DNA of 64,000 nucleotides from Sipunculus nudus (lineage: Eukaryota > Annelida > Sipuncula > Golfingiida > Sipunculidae): NCBI GenBank assembly GCA_026874595.1, contig CM049310.1, positions 28,817,058 through 28,881,057 on the forward strand, written 5' to 3'. Shown here one piece after another: positions 1-12,742 of the stretch. The notes below the pieces were generated by a model. It made no database searches and was not told where the DNA came from. It worked only from the letters and a program-made list of their open reading frames with translations. The translations under genes and the position numbers were made by a program. Each line of letters opens with the position of its first letter. Positions within the stretch are counted from its first letter, which is position 1.

Positions 1-1050
1 TTTTTCTAATGTAATTGTTGCCGTTTAAAGGAACTAGTATTTATTGCTGTTGTTTCCCCAAGTATATTAGCTGTATTATTTACCAGTGAGTGGGGTGCAT
101 AGTTTTATTCAATGATATATGTGTGTGCTGTATTTTACCCAACATTGAAAATCCTGTTCTACAAAGTTGACTTTAAAACAATAATTTAGGCCATAATTTA
201 TTTTTCATCATATATATTTAATTTACTTTTTTGTAATAGTAAATAAGAATTTTGCATTTATTGTTGATAAATGGAAACAGATTATGTAGAGTGTTTGGAA
301 TTTGGTATTATACAAGTCAGGATTTTACATTATAAGCTATAACAAGGAGAACTTGTTATGATTATACCAAAACGTTTGTTTGGACAAGTGTTTAAGTGCT
401 CGAGAAAAATATTTCGGATGTCTGAATGTGTTTACAGGTGTTTAAAGATACCAAAAGGCAGCGCTGACAAGGCGCGGCATGTATAAAGGCATGTTTTTTT
501 CCGACTGTAAATAAAAAAAATATCAAATATATTTGTGTTATGTTGTGGTGCCGGGCCTGTACGAATGTGATGTGCATTTAGCTCTTTTACTGACCGTGAG
601 GTGGCAGCACAAATTAACAGACTGAGTCCCAAATCCTTCATTGGCTGCCTTGCCACCAGGGTCTCTTGGTTATCAGAGTCTGATCCTTGGTCTCCGTTTA
701 AAAGGCGTATTGTCTCCTTTACGGTCCGGTAGGATGAATCAAAGTGTTTTTGTGAGGTCAGTACACTTCTAATGATGGAAAAGTTACACCTTTGCCTTTA
801 TCCAATGTTAATATGAAGTTTCTTTAGAATGAAAGTTCACTAAGATTTACACAGTGTTTTAAAATACTGTGGGAGCCTGCATGGTTTTCCATGCTCGAGC
901 ACCACTGGTGCGTTGTTTATATCTGGAGATTATTACATCGGATGCCTCAAATTTTGTTTGAATTGAATAAAAAATCGGTCGTATTTGCGCTTTTAATCGA
1001 TTTTTGGCATTTACGCATACAGTTACTGGTCGTTTGTCTTTTTGGACAGG
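1..1050. other. AT-rich non-coding stretch
   Basis: I see no supported exon, RNA gene or mobile element here. Open frames are short and run through low-complexity AT sequence. A slightly GC-richer patch at about 540-730 has no splice-site pair that makes a convincing exon. Confidence 0.5.
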
Positions 1051-1501
1051 TGCGTCAATATAGGGGGGGATGGGGGGTACATATACCCCCCACTTTTTGG
1101 CAAGGGGGAGATGGTCAATGTAATCATCCCCCCCCCCCCACCTTTCAGAGAATAATATTATAATATTGCAAATGAAATAAATTAACTAATAGAATTAAAG
1201 ACTTTGGATACATTTACTTATCAATGTTATTTCTAAACCTTGCTTAGAATTCACAAAATAACTTATTTTTTCTAAATCATTATTATTATTCAAATTATTG
1301 AAACATGATTACATATATATAATAATAAAATTGATTATTTATATATATAATAATTAAATAATTATAATAATTATATATATAGTTGAATATGTCACTCAAA
1401 AATGCTTAAAAAGGTATATATATATGTATAAAATATGTGTGTGTGTATATATACAAAGTCATTCCCCCCCCCCCCCCATCCTGGTAGAAAAATTGACGCC
1501 A
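1051..1501. repeat. G/C-run element with inverted ends
   Basis: The left end reads TGCGTCAATATAGGGGGGGA. The right end, read on the minus strand, is GGCGTCAATTTTTC followed by a long G run, so the two ends are imperfect inverted copies about 420 bp apart. A second G-run/C-run pair lies inside (about 1,063-1,140), and AT-rich DNA fills the rest. This looks like a short non-autonomous element or a foldback structure. I see no target duplication. Confidence 0.4.
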
Positions 1502-1854
1502 CTGTTTTTGGATCAGTCTACTTCCATGATCATTGATCATGTGGCCAATATGCAAAATCAAGCTCTTCAGCGGAACCACCTATGTGAACCAATATATCCC
1601 TGTCATGTAAGCCCTGTCAATTAAGAGAATATCAACACTTCAGTTTTCTTTTCACGATAACGTATATCCTCGATTTTGATAAACTAACAGAATATGATTT
1701 TTTTTTATTTTGTTTTCAAATGGTGTCTTCATCAACTTTCGCACAATTTGAAAATTTCCTGTATATGCACACATAATGCATTATTTGTTACCAAGTATGT
1801 TTACATGCAAATTGAACATCTGACTGGTATGCAGATGTAAGTTGTATAGGTAAC

Positions 1855-3130
1855 GCCACCGACGCTCGCACCTTACATCTACAGACTACCCGCTCGCACC
1901 TTACATCTACAGACTACCCGCTCGCACCTTAAATTTACAGAAAGCTCGCTCGCAACTTACACTTACTCGCACTTTACACTTACAGACTATGCGATCGCAT
2001 TAAACATTTACTGAAAAAGCGTTCGCACCTTACGTTTAAACACACACGCACAAACCTTACGTTTACGAGACTATATATAAGCCTTCGCACCTTACATTTA
2101 CAGAATGCGCACGCATTTGACGTTTACACACTACGCACGCGCACCTTACATTTACAGACTAAGCAGCTTACATTTACAGACTGCGCACGCAATTTACTTT
2201 TACAGACTACGCGCAGACACCTAACATTTACAAACTACGCGCGCGCACCTTACATTTATAAACTAACACGCTCGCTACTTACGTTTACAGACTAACGCGC
2301 TATAGCACCTTACATTTACAGACTACTTGTTCGCACCTACATTTATAGACTCGCACTATACATTTTTCAGACTACGCGTTCGCACCTTACATTTACAGAC
2401 TCGCGCTATACATTTACAGACTACTTGTTTGCACCTTACATTTACAGCCTCGCACTATATATTTACAAACTATATACGCGCTCGAACCTTACCTTTACAG
2501 ACTATACGCTCTCGTACCTTACATTTATAGACTGCGCACCCACTTTACGTTTACACGCGCACGCACCTTACATATACAGACTCGCACTATGCATTTACAA
2601 ACTATACGCGCTCACACCTTACATTTACAGACTATACGCGCTCGTACCTTATATTTATAGACTGCGCACGCACGTTACGTTTTCACGCGCACGCACCTAA
2701 CATTTACAGACTCGCGCTATACATTTACAGACTTCTTGTTCGCACCTTACATTAACAGCCTCGCACTATACATTTACAAACAACGCGCTCGCACCCTACA
2801 TTAACAGACTTTACGCGCTCGTACCTTATATTTATAGACTGCGCACCCACTTTATGTTTACACGCGCACGCACCTTACATTTACAGACTCGCACCCTAAT
2901 TTACAGACTTCGTATGTACCTTACATTTACAGATTACGCGCTCCGACCTTACATTTACAGACCACGCGCTCGCTACTTTCATTAACAGACCACGCGCTCC
3001 CACCTTACATTTACAGACAACGCGCTCGTACCTTACATTTACAGACTACGCGCTCGTCCCCTACCTTTACTGACTACGCGCTTGTGCCTTGCATATAAAA
3101 TCTTCGCGCATGCATTTTACATAATGAAAG
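1855..3130. repeat. 28-bp minisatellite
   Basis: About 45 head-to-tail copies of a 28-bp unit whose core is TTACATTTACAGACTACGCG followed by CTCGCACC. The first two copies (about 1,866-1,921) are nearly identical and later ones drift and slip. Short open frames across it (for example 2,327-2,700) are by-products of a unit with few stops and are not genes. Confidence 0.9.
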
Positions 3131-3399
3131 CATGCCAGACTACGCGCAAAACGCTGCACATGCACACAACCAATGCACATGAATACCCTGTACTTACAGA
3201 CAGGACGCGCTCACTTTAAGAGATTTTGAAGATTACGGGAACGAACTTATCAAGCACAAATTTCGTGCTCGCACTTAACATATAGACTGCGCACTACCTG
3301 TATACGTTCAAACTACGCGAACGCACTCTGCACACCTTCACTCCGATTTACATACAAGGGTTATGTGCACACACACTACATACACAAATCCCTACAAAT

Positions 3400-4372
3400 A
3401 CAGACATAGCGCACGCACTCTGTTCAATCGGACCACGCATCCGCACGCTTCAAGTACAGACTACGCACACGTACTCGGTTCACTCAGACTATGCACACGC
3501 ACGCTACAAACACAGACTACGCGCACGCACTCTGTTCACTAAGACCACGCATGCTACAAATAAAGACTACGCGCACGTTCTCTGTTCACTCGGACCACGC
3601 ACACGCACGCTACAAATACAGACTACGCGCACGCTCTCTGATCACTCAGACCTCGCACACGCATGCTACAAATAAAGACTACGCACAGGCACTCTGTTCA
3701 CTCGGACCACGCACACACACGCTACAAATACAGACTACGCGCACGCACTCTGTTCACTCGGACCACGTAACCGCACGCAGCGGCACGCTTCAAATACAGA
3801 CTATGCACACGCACGCTACAAACACAGACTACGCGCACGCACTTCGTTCACTCAGACCACGCACACGCATGCTACAAATACAAACTACGCGCACGCACTT
3901 CGTTCACTCAGACCCCGCACACGCACGCTACAATGCAGGCTACGCGCACGCACTCTGTTCACTCAGACCACGCACACGCATGCTACAATACAGACTACGC
4001 GCACGCACTCTGTTCAGTCAGACCACGCAACCGCACGCTACAAACACAGACTATGCGCACGCACTTCGTTCACTCAGACCCCGCACACGCACGCTACAAA
4101 CACAGACTATGCGCACGCACTCTGTTCACTCGGACCACGCACACGCACGCTACAAATAAAGACTACGCGCAGGCCCTCTGTTCACTCGGACCACGCACAC
4201 ACACGCTACAAATACAGACTACGCGCACGCGCTCTGTTCACTCGGACCACGCAACTGCACGCAACAAATACAGACTACACGCACGCACTTCGTTCACTCA
4301 GACCCCGCACACGCACGCTACATATACAGACTATGCGCACGCACTTTGTTCATTCAGTCCATGCACATGCAC
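3400..4372. repeat. 56-bp dimeric minisatellite
   Basis: About 17 copies of a 56-bp unit. One half reads CTACAAATACAGACTACGCG + CACGCACT and the other CTGTTCACTCAGACCACGCA + CACGCACG. Each half is 28 bp and aligns to the monomer of the array just upstream, so this block is a two-monomer higher-order form of it. Because 56 is not a multiple of 3 and the unit has no stops, long overlapping frames (3,491-4,427) appear. They are artefacts. Confidence 0.88.
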
Positions 4373-4797
4373 GCTATATATTTACATATACTTGTACATG
4401 AAATTATATCTCATTGTTGAAAAATGAGAGATCTCGTTATTTGAATCTGAAGATATTAACTTTTCGGACTGGGGTAAGGTGATGAAATATCTTATATTAA
4501 ATTTCAAATTCCAAAGAAATACAGTTTGAACACGCACGTATCCTCTCACTCAATCATACCATATAGTATTGTCATCAATATTTAGTAGCATATAATAATT
4601 ATAGGTCCAAGGGATAAGGTCAAGCTGAGCTAATTTGTTTAACCTTATCTACTTTGTATAAGTAAAGTATGTTTGGGTATAATACAGGTATCAAATCACA
4701 TTGCACAGACTGACGCCAGTCGACTTCGTTCAGTGTCTGTTTATTCTGGATAGTGGCGGCCCGTTTTTGCCAATATAATTTGTACCACGGTGTACAG

Positions 4798-4902
4798 GAC
4801 CGCCCTTTGACGCCTGTTATGTTCAACTTATTTGTTACCGTAGATGAAGTACACTCGGCCGGTACACTCGCTCTGACCAAGTGTTTACTGGAGCTTGGGG
4901 CG
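4798..4902 (+). pseudogene. possible ankyrin-like exon or relic (A)
   Basis: A 105-nt open segment bounded by an AG acceptor (...TGTACAG) and a GT donor (GTACAT), phase 0 at both ends. Its 35 codons end in LTKCLLELGA, a good match to the second helix and turn of an ankyrin repeat, preceded by DRPLTPVMF, which resembles the repeat start. The acceptor has a poor pyrimidine tract. Together with the two segments downstream it may be part of an ankyrin gene or debris of one. Continuing directly past the donor hits a stop after VHTHA. Confidence 0.35.
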
Positions 4903-4987
4903 GTACATACACACGCATGATTCCCCCGCCGTGCCCGTAAACAACGCATTGAGAGAGCCCTTACGTCGGTACAGACAGTAATTACAG

Positions 4988-5119
4988 GATCGACCAAGGA
5001 CGGGGAAGGCACTGCCGGAGTTGCTTCATGGGCTCCAACACGTAAAATCAAGTGGCGGGAAAAACGCAGACGACAACGGGGATACGGAGGCGCAACTACG
5101 ACGAGCCACAATATATAAG
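4988..5119 (+). pseudogene. possible ankyrin-like exon or relic (B)
   Basis: A 132-nt open segment between AG (GTAATTACAG) and GT (GTAAACTC), phase 0 at both ends, 44 codons. It contains LPELLHGLQ and NADDNGDT, which resemble an ankyrin second helix and the start of the next repeat. Base composition is clearly GC-richer than the flanks, as for the real exons in this window. Splice sites are compatible with segment A. A 186-codon frame on the opposite strand (4,620-5,180) overlaps it and looks like a shadow. Confidence 0.33.
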
Positions 5120-5325
5120 GTAAACTCTTATATAATGAACTCTTCTTTATACTTGTCCACTTAGGTTTCACTCTTTTCATCCCAACACTGCCCTATATAT
5201 AAAAATACCTTGGCTGTCTCATCATGTATAAGACCTACTCAGACTGAAATACAGTGAAGCAGATTTTTTGTAAGATGTGCTGCAGTACATTACATATATG
5301 ATGCAAGTTGCATATAAATATATAT

Positions 5326-5326
5326 A

Positions 5327-5366
<40 letters not shown>
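5326..5366. repeat. (GT)n/(GA)n microsatellite
   Basis: A short GT run passes directly into about 15 GA repeats. Low-complexity frames on the minus strand here are not genes. Confidence 0.9.
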
Positions 5367-5369
<3 letters not shown>

Positions 5370-5462
5370 CAATAAAATCCTAGTCGAAACAGGTATTTCC
5401 ATGTTACCACGAGGTATAGTTCAGAATATATATGCAATGATGGTCCTTAATTGAGCTTACAG

Positions 5463-5661
5463 GGAAACACCACATGCCTCTTTTACAACGGTAGATTTTG
5501 GACGTTCGCGGAGTTGTACCGTTGTACCACTCGTACACTCCGTGCTAGGTCTCTGAGTTATTTGTGGAGCATGCCTACGTTTCTAGCGCTACACACCTGT
5601 AACTGGTTCAGTTATCGAACATCAATCATAACACTGTCAGTGCGCCTAAACAGCGGAAACG
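5463..5661 (+). pseudogene. possible exon or relic (C)
   Basis: An open segment that follows a good acceptor (ATTGAGCTTACAG) and starts GNTTCLFYNGRFW. GNT at an exon start is how many ankyrin exons begin. A possible donor GTATTA follows position 5,661. Past the first residues the sequence does not look like an ankyrin repeat, so it may be decayed or unrelated. Confidence 0.22.
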
Positions 5662-6009
5662 GTATTATTACATGTGTTTATAATAGAGACTGTTGAATTT
5701 CCACAGCTGTGATACAGTTGTTACATAATGTACATTCACTTCCCCAGCTATACAACATAAACAATAACAACCACCCTTCGGGGACTTATAAATAACAGTC
5801 ACAGAGCGCATACAATTTCATCGATCAAAACTGTCCTGTTCAACACTGCGTCACTAAAAGGCAGTCGAAATGAAAATTGAAATTCTTGAATAGCTTTCTG
5901 AGAAATGTTACGCATTGAACAGACAGACGAACAAACATTCATATATACGGACAAACAGACAGACGGACAAACAGACGTATATATGACCAACCCATAAGAA
6001 ATACAGAAT

Positions 6010-8815
6010 ATTGTAACTATTTATTAGACTTAATTGTTACCAACAGCTCGTATACAGTAATGATCTCTGCAGTATTAACACCGATATCAAGCTGTGACCA
6101 CAGTCCAGTCTATTGTGCATCAAAATTTGCCCCTATACATGTAGAACAGTCTCGGACTTCAAACCTGCCGATATCGATGGTCTAAACCAAGCCTTACACG
6201 ATAATCTTCGAGAGGTATCTTTGGGACAGACTGGGGATGTAATTATGTTAACTAAAGCATGGACCAATATTTTTATTACAACCGCGTCGTATTATATTCC
6301 TCTGAAATCGTTTTTATACGCCAAGGTGATAAGCCTTGGGTAAATACAGAACTAAGGAAATTGATTCGCAGGCGTAACCGACTAAGGCGGCGTTACCGGA
6401 GAACTCGTGAAAGCACAATTATCTACATTACAAGAGTGCCCGAGAGTTGTTCTTTTGAATCGTACACTTCGTACACACAATTATTTCCAAAACTTCGGCA
6501 ATTCCCTTGAACGCAGGACATGCAAATCTTGCCGACATACGGTTAAAATACGAGTTCGTATCTGATGTACAAGTAAAAGCTTACGCGTTCAGTGACTTTC
6601 CTTTTCGCTCAAAATACCCCACGTGCCTGATTTAAAGTTTACATACTTCATTCAGGTTGCACATCCTGCTTTCGCCTAAAATTCAATTTCTATTCATGAA
6701 TTTAACGTGCTGAGAGCTTTAAAAGAATAAGATGACTTTTAAGCCACCGGTCCGGATGATATCGCGGTAACTTCTTGTTTCGAGTAACTGCTAACAGCAT
6801 CAGCAACTCACTAACATTAATTTTCAATAAGTCAATGAAAGAAGGGATTTTTCTGTTTAGTTGGAAACGGGCACACGTAAGTCCAATATTTAAAAAAAGG
6901 CGATGCCCAGGATGTTGGCATCTATAGACCCAAATCTTTATTATGCAACGTTTCGAAAGTGTTCGAATGCGTAGTTTATAATTATCTATATTCCTTCTTT
7001 ATTGACCACAAGCTTTTGTCAGATATTTATTCAGGATTTAAAAGAAATGATTCCAAAAAAAATCAGCTAGTCGCAATAACTGACATAATTTACCGAGAAT
7101 TCGACGCAGGTAAAGATGTAAGGATGGTATTTTTAGATTCTACTAAAGCTTTCGATCGGGTTTGGCATGAATGCCTCATCTTCAAATTATCGAAAATGGG
7201 AATTAATGGCAACCTTCTCAAGTTGCTACAGGACTCCTTAACAAACAGCATCCAGAGAGTTGTATAATGCATGGTGCATTTTCATCATAGGGTCCCATTA
7301 CAGCTGGTGTACCGCAAGGTTCTATTTTAGGCCCCCTAGTTTACATAAATGACGTAAATGACTAAAATGGATTCTGAAATATTCCTCTTTGCTGATGATA
7401 CATGTCTGTTAAGTTTAGTAGATGATCAGATTAGCGCACAAGACCGTCTTCAAAATGACATCACAAACCTTGAAGATTGGTCAAAGAAATGTCGAATAAC
7501 GTTCAATACCGTGAAAACTGATGTTAGTATGAACTTTTCTCTTAAGTCACTAACACCTAAGCCCTCTTGGCCGTCTCATATACGTCATATTGATAATAAA
7601 ACGCTCCAAAAAGACTGAGTTGGTTAAAACACATAGAATATCGCCTTAAAAGAAGTACTATAGACATTATTTACAAATCTTACGTGAGACCGATTCTCGA
7701 ATATGGTAACGTTTTATTCGATAACTGCACCACTGAGAATTCTAACGATTTAGAAAATGTACAATACGAAGCTGGCAAGATCGTGTTAGGCGCCCTTTTT
7801 TATATATTAATGGCAAAAAACTGCTCAAAGAACTGGGTTGGCCAACTTTACAGAATCTGAGAACCCAGGCAAAAAGTTCTACAAGATATATAATGGCATG
7901 TGTCCTTCGTTTCTGTTCGTATTGCTGCCACCACTTGTTTCAAGCATTATAAACATATCCCTGAGAAACAGAGATCACATTCGACCTCCCTTTGCGAGAA
8001 CAGACCGATATAAATCGTCCTTCTTTCCTTCATGTATTACCAGGTGGAACCAACTAAGCCTATCCATTCGCCAGTAACAAACAGTGGCTTCATTCAAACG
8101 TGGATTAATGAAAATTCTTAAATATCCAGCTAAACCTCCAGTTTATTTCATCCAAGGCAGACGTCGCGATTATTGCATGTTGGCACAGCTTCGCCTTGGT
8201 CATAGCCGCTTAAATGGTCACCTGTTTCGCCATGGTCTTTCTCACTTTAACCAGCCCCCAAACTATCATTAAACTGAAGACATTGAACTTTTTTTTTCAA
8301 CGAATGTCCTAAGTTTCAAGCTGCTCGAAATACACTCCTGGCTAGGTTTACGGTCATAATGTCTGACGCCATACCTACCTCTAACATTAATCTAATCTCT
8401 ATAGCCGAGAATTATTCTTATCCACGTTTAAATGGTCATGAGGGCTTAACGCTTAAACAATGTTTTAAATTGTCAAACGTCGTTATTTCCAGCTGGAGGT
8501 TCTAATTTATTCAATGTAATTATGTACATGTTCGTTCATGCTATTGCTGAATTGATTTCTTTTATTGTTCAATGTGCCTACTTTCTTCTTTGATATTAAC
8601 AGTTCCTGCCCGTTTTTAACGATGTTTTCAAATCTTGCTTTTTTCGGTATTACGAATATTTCATTTCTCTGTTGGTTAATTTGTTGTATATTGTTTACTT
8701 GTTATGCTTCTAACTTATCATTTGATAATGTGTTACTTTGTATGTATATCGGAAAATACTATATTAGCGCTTGGCGCTACCTGTATAATCCAATTGAAGT
8801 AAAAATGTTTAACTA
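6010..8815 (+). mobile_element. decayed non-LTR retrotransposon (LINE)
   Basis: Fragments in several frames line up in LINE order on the plus strand. The endonuclease end is at about 6,060-6,130, with SSCDHSPVYC. A linker reading KPWVNTELRKLIRRR lies at 6,334-6,390. The reverse transcriptase spans about 6,750-7,620, with YRPKSLLCNVSKVFE, FLDSTKAFDRVWHE (7,129), GVPQGSILGP (7,306) and the catalytic block as FADDT (7,388). C-terminal pieces include VRPILEYGNVLFD (7,686) and LRLGHSRLNGHL (8,188). Many frameshifts and stops break it, so it is inactive. The likely 3' untranslated tail runs to about 8,815. The layout fits the Jockey/CR1-like groups, but the exact clade cannot be set by eye. Confidence 0.88.
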
Positions 8816-8819
8816 ATAG

Positions 8820-9586
8820 ACGGACGGACAAATGATCCGAGCACAATAAAATGGAGCACTCATTGGTGTCATGCAAGTCAGATTGGTCCTGCTTGTACTT
8901 TAGCCAGTATAGACTATAGACTTTCTTTGTCCAGAGGTCCACGAAAGATGGGTTTTTCCAGTGCACCAGCTTTATGCCGAGACCAACTGTTTACGAAATT
9001 TCATTGAATTTTACCCATAACGTTTTGGGAATTTTTGTACACAAACTTTGCACAAATAAACAACTAAAGAACATGGATTTCTTACGGGTGAAAATATAAC
9101 ATTTGTCAGACAACATTTGTCATCATCAGCAACATAATCATCAGCAGCAGCTGCAGCAGCAGCAAGTAACTAGCAATCAGGACAAACCTGTTTTAAATTA
9201 CGTTTACATGCCTATATTCGTCAATAAGCATAAATTATCTCGGAACCAATAAGAACTAACAGTTCTCATGTATATAGGTCCTTTAGAAGTCCAAATTTAG
9301 GAGACGCAGATAAGGCAAACACTGGGATGTTCAGTATAGATCCTGACTACTCTGTTGGATATGGCCTAAGTTTACAATGTGTTACAATGTAAATACTCAT
9401 TATAAACAAGCTATATTAATGTTTGTTTTGATTTTCAAGATGGGGTGAAAGGTCAAGCACACCAGTGAATCAATACATTATGTAATTTGACCCTGTACTC
9501 AATATTCAGTCGAAACCCTAGATATAAGTAAATTAACCGGCCCTGTTTAGTGTGTGCAAAATATCATTCTGATATGATTATAGTGG

Positions 9587-9587
<1 letters not shown>
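8820..9587. other. non-coding, nothing recognised
   Basis: Spacer between the LINE and the BTB gene. It holds a short CAG/CAT-rich patch (9,120-9,167). An upstream untranslated exon of the BTB gene must lie here or further left if the acceptor at 9,753 is used, but I cannot place it. Confidence 0.4.

Positions 9588-9651
<64 letters not shown>
9588..9651. repeat. (TA)n microsatellite
   Basis: About 32 TA dinucleotides, roughly 100 bp before the acceptor of the first BTB coding exon. Confidence 0.97.
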
Positions 9652-9655
<4 letters not shown>

Positions 9656-9768
9656 CCTTAAGGCAGATATATCGCTCGTTGTATCATTTTTCTTTAAATG
9701 TTTGTGTATATTTCATTATTAAAAATGTTTTACAAATCAAATTGTTGTTACAGAACGGGACTTTCACA

Positions 9769-11282
9769 ATGGATGATTCTGAAAGGAACTTTTTCCTGCC
9801 AGATGAACTAAGTGACGTCACACTTCAAGTGGAGGGTCAAAGGCTTCACGCCCACAGACAGTACCTGGCCGAGTGGTCCGGAGTGTGGCGACGTCACTTC
9901 CTGTGTGATCACAAACTATCAGCTCACGTGACCATCGACCTTCCTGGAAAGTGTGCGAAAGATGTTGTGGCGCTATTACAGTGCATTTACTCCACACAAA
10001 AACCAGTAACAAGTAAGAATAATTAGTCCTTTAGATATATGATTAACAGTCAAAACTATGAACATTCAAATGGTTTTCATTTTATATAACCGTATTCTAC
10101 AGTTAAATATAATAAAGTGATCGGCCTAACTATAAAATTGTCAGGTAAGGTGCGGCCACGAACTTAATAAGGGTATGCTGTACAATAAGGCTTCTTCCAA
10201 CATTTCCCTTATCTTGTTTTAAGAATGTTTGTTTCAAGCATATGACACGGGACTCTCGGGACATAACTTCGGCAGCTAGACTTTTTGGAGTGGAAAATGA
10301 ATTGCATTGATGTTTACGTCTTCCTGCCGAACCGATTGAAACCGTAAAACGTACCTAAACAAGGATGCAGGGGGGGGGGGGGGGGTTAAAGATTTCATAG
10401 ACGCTTAAAACGAATGCTTACATGTGATAAAACTAAAACATTTAAAATGTCGTGTAGACCAGATGGCCCACAATGAATACAGGGACTATGAAATAATTTA
10501 CATGCAAGAGATTTAAATGCAAATGGTAGAATGATAAATGGATGGTTTGGGTATCACATATCTTTAAAATATCACGGAATATTAATTTTTTGCGCATTCC
10601 GGTAAGCACGTGAGTCCTATACAATGACTAATTTAGGTTAAATTGGTTGGTCTTTACTTCACATGTGTGACATTCTATCATTATAACAGAATTCTAATTA
10701 CAGGTAATTTATTTTACAGGTGAGACAGTCGCAGGATTACTGGCACTTGCTGATGAATTTGAGATTAATAAGGTTAAACAGAAATGCGAAGAATTTCTGC
10801 TCTCACAACAAACAGGCACGGTGGAAACACTTGCGCTGGCGGACAGATACCAGCTCCATAACGTGTACAGGAGGTCTCTCCAGCATACTAGAGGCATGTC
10901 TCTCAGTGATCTGGAGAAAAGTATAGAAAATACGGGTTTAAACGCCGAAACGGAAACGGACGTATATAAAGGTAAAGTGCGGGAGTTACAAAACCAGAAC
11001 GCACAACTGAAACGGGAAGTTGCAAACTTGAAAACGAAATGTAGTTGTATATCCCAGGATAAGGCGGCGATGCAGGAAGCACTGTATGCCGTGCAAAGGG
11101 CGTGGGATGCGAAGAACAAGCGGTGCTACAAGCATGTTAACGATTCTCTGCACGATTTTTCTTGTATTGAGTGTAATGAAAGGGTTAAAAGAGATGTGCG
11201 CGAGCTCTGTTCTGGAGGTCTACTGCGCCTTAGCGAACTGCTGTCTAAATCAAAGAGAGACAAAAAGGGACAAAGTAGTTGA
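9769..11282 (+). CDS. BTB/POZ domain protein with coiled coil
   Basis: Two coding exons, 9,769-10,012 and 10,720-11,282, give 268 aa. Exon 1 follows an acceptor at 9,752-9,753, with the first ATG 15 nt inside. The junction is phase 1, donor GTAAGA, acceptor TTTTACAG. Residues about 14-80 are a BTB domain: LSDVTLQVEGQRLHAH, then LAEWSGVWRRHF and VTIDLPGKCAKDVVALLQ. Residues about 83-130 continue with LLALADEFEINKVKQKCEEF and TLALADRYQLHNV, the helical end of BTB and the start of a BACK-like region. A coiled coil (about 150-190) and a cysteine-bearing tail (CSCISQD, FSCIECNERVKRD) follow. No MATH, Kelch or zinc-finger domain is present. BTB proteins dimerise and often act as Cullin-3 adaptors, but that role here is inferred from the family only. 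Confidence 0.87.
10013..10719 (+). other. BTB gene intron with G17 run
   Basis: A phase-1 GT-AG intron. It contains a run of 17 G at about 10,370-10,386 and is otherwise AT-rich non-coding DNA. Confidence 0.8.
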
Positions 11283-12742
11283 TAGACATATGCTTTTATT
11301 TCGCAAAAATATATATAATTTTTATAACAAAATGAATGAAATTGAAGACATAAATGAAATATATATATATATATATATTTTCAACATATCTAAGACGGGT
11401 ATAACCAAGTATTCATTGATAATTTGCATTTGAAAATGTGTATTTCTGAAAGTGACAAATAGGTTTGGGAAACGTAAAATGGAAATTATATACAAAAAAG
11501 AATGAATGTAATGTATACCTTATTTACATAAATATAAATACACGTATACGAATATATATTATCGTGATCACATGCGTCTTGTAATCTTTAACGACTACAC
11601 TTTATCGATATAATTCATTTAGAATCTTTGGTTCAATCAATTTAAATATTTAGGTAATGTTTATACCTTACCAAAGCAATTATAAAAATTATATTTCTCA
11701 GGTGCTCTCATTTTAAATACCAACACACCATTCACCACATACCAGTTTTCAGAACCAACATGGTTTCATCTAGAATCAATTCATGTGGAATTCGAACGAT
11801 AAAACTCGTGTATCCCATCCCCTACATTTATCCAAACAAACTGTACACCAATATGATCGAATCAATGGCGCAAATACTCTAGATACTGGAAAGGAGAGAG
11901 ACGTAATGGGCGATAAAGGAATCCAGTACTAACAAAACATCCACCTTCAATAGCTCAGTCATGTCAATCCATACTGAACGCCAGAAGTGTACCTTTGTGT
12001 TATGAACCCCGGCCAATATCAATGATGTGATGCATAGTAAATATTATTTCTCCTAATGAATGGTCCTCTCACAGCGAGCCCTGTGTTACCCGACCGGGGC
12101 CAGCAGCGTTCAGAATAATCTACTGTAATGTTTATACTGTTGACCTGAGCCGGTCATACTTTAAGGATCGGCCGAGTCATTGTCACTGCACTGTTAGGGG
12201 GACCACCACCGTTACTGAACAACAGTGATATCGTATAAATGGGTTAATAATGCACTCAGGAGATCATGACTGCATGTCTGTAAAATATTTCTCTCTAATC
12301 ATGGCTTGACCTTTCAGTGACCTTTCTCTCTGTTACTGGCATCATTGTAATTCTGATAAGTGTAGGAGTTATATTTTATACAAAAAGTCAACTTAAATAT
12401 AAAATCTTGGTTTCGCTTTTTGGGTTTTAATTTGAATATGATGAATGAGAACGGTATTAATTTCTATTCTGAGAGTATTTTATCTCAAAGATCTACTTCA
12501 CAGAAACTAAATAATGCACCATCGAGTCATAATATACAATATATTGATAAATGACTAGGACCACCATCTGGCCTTGAAAAATAAAGACAGGCAGTAATGG
12601 ATTTCATTGACACCTTTGGCTTGTATTCGCCAAGGTGATCGGGAGATACCCTAAATAGTTTCATGTTTATAACACCATTTTCCTGTAATAAGTGCACTCA
12701 CTACCCGGACGTACATGAGAAAAACGACAATGAAAGCTCTCC
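11283..12742. other. convergent intergenic region
   Basis: Lies between the stop of the BTB gene (+) and the stop of TMEM241 (-), so it must hold both 3' untranslated regions. A minus-strand ATTAAA at about 12,425-12,430 could be the TMEM241 poly(A) signal. I see no clean AATAAA soon after the BTB stop. A short TA run lies at 11,359-11,380. No other exon is supported. Confidence 0.5.

Noticed and set aside
3491-4427. Long plus-strand frames (222 and 164 codons)
   Set aside because: They are read across the 56-bp dimeric minisatellite; their periodic peptides cycle through three frames and reflect a stop-free unit, not a gene.
4620-5180. 186-codon minus-strand frame
   Set aside because: No recognisable domain, and it covers plus-strand segments with better splice-site and ankyrin support; probably a shadow.
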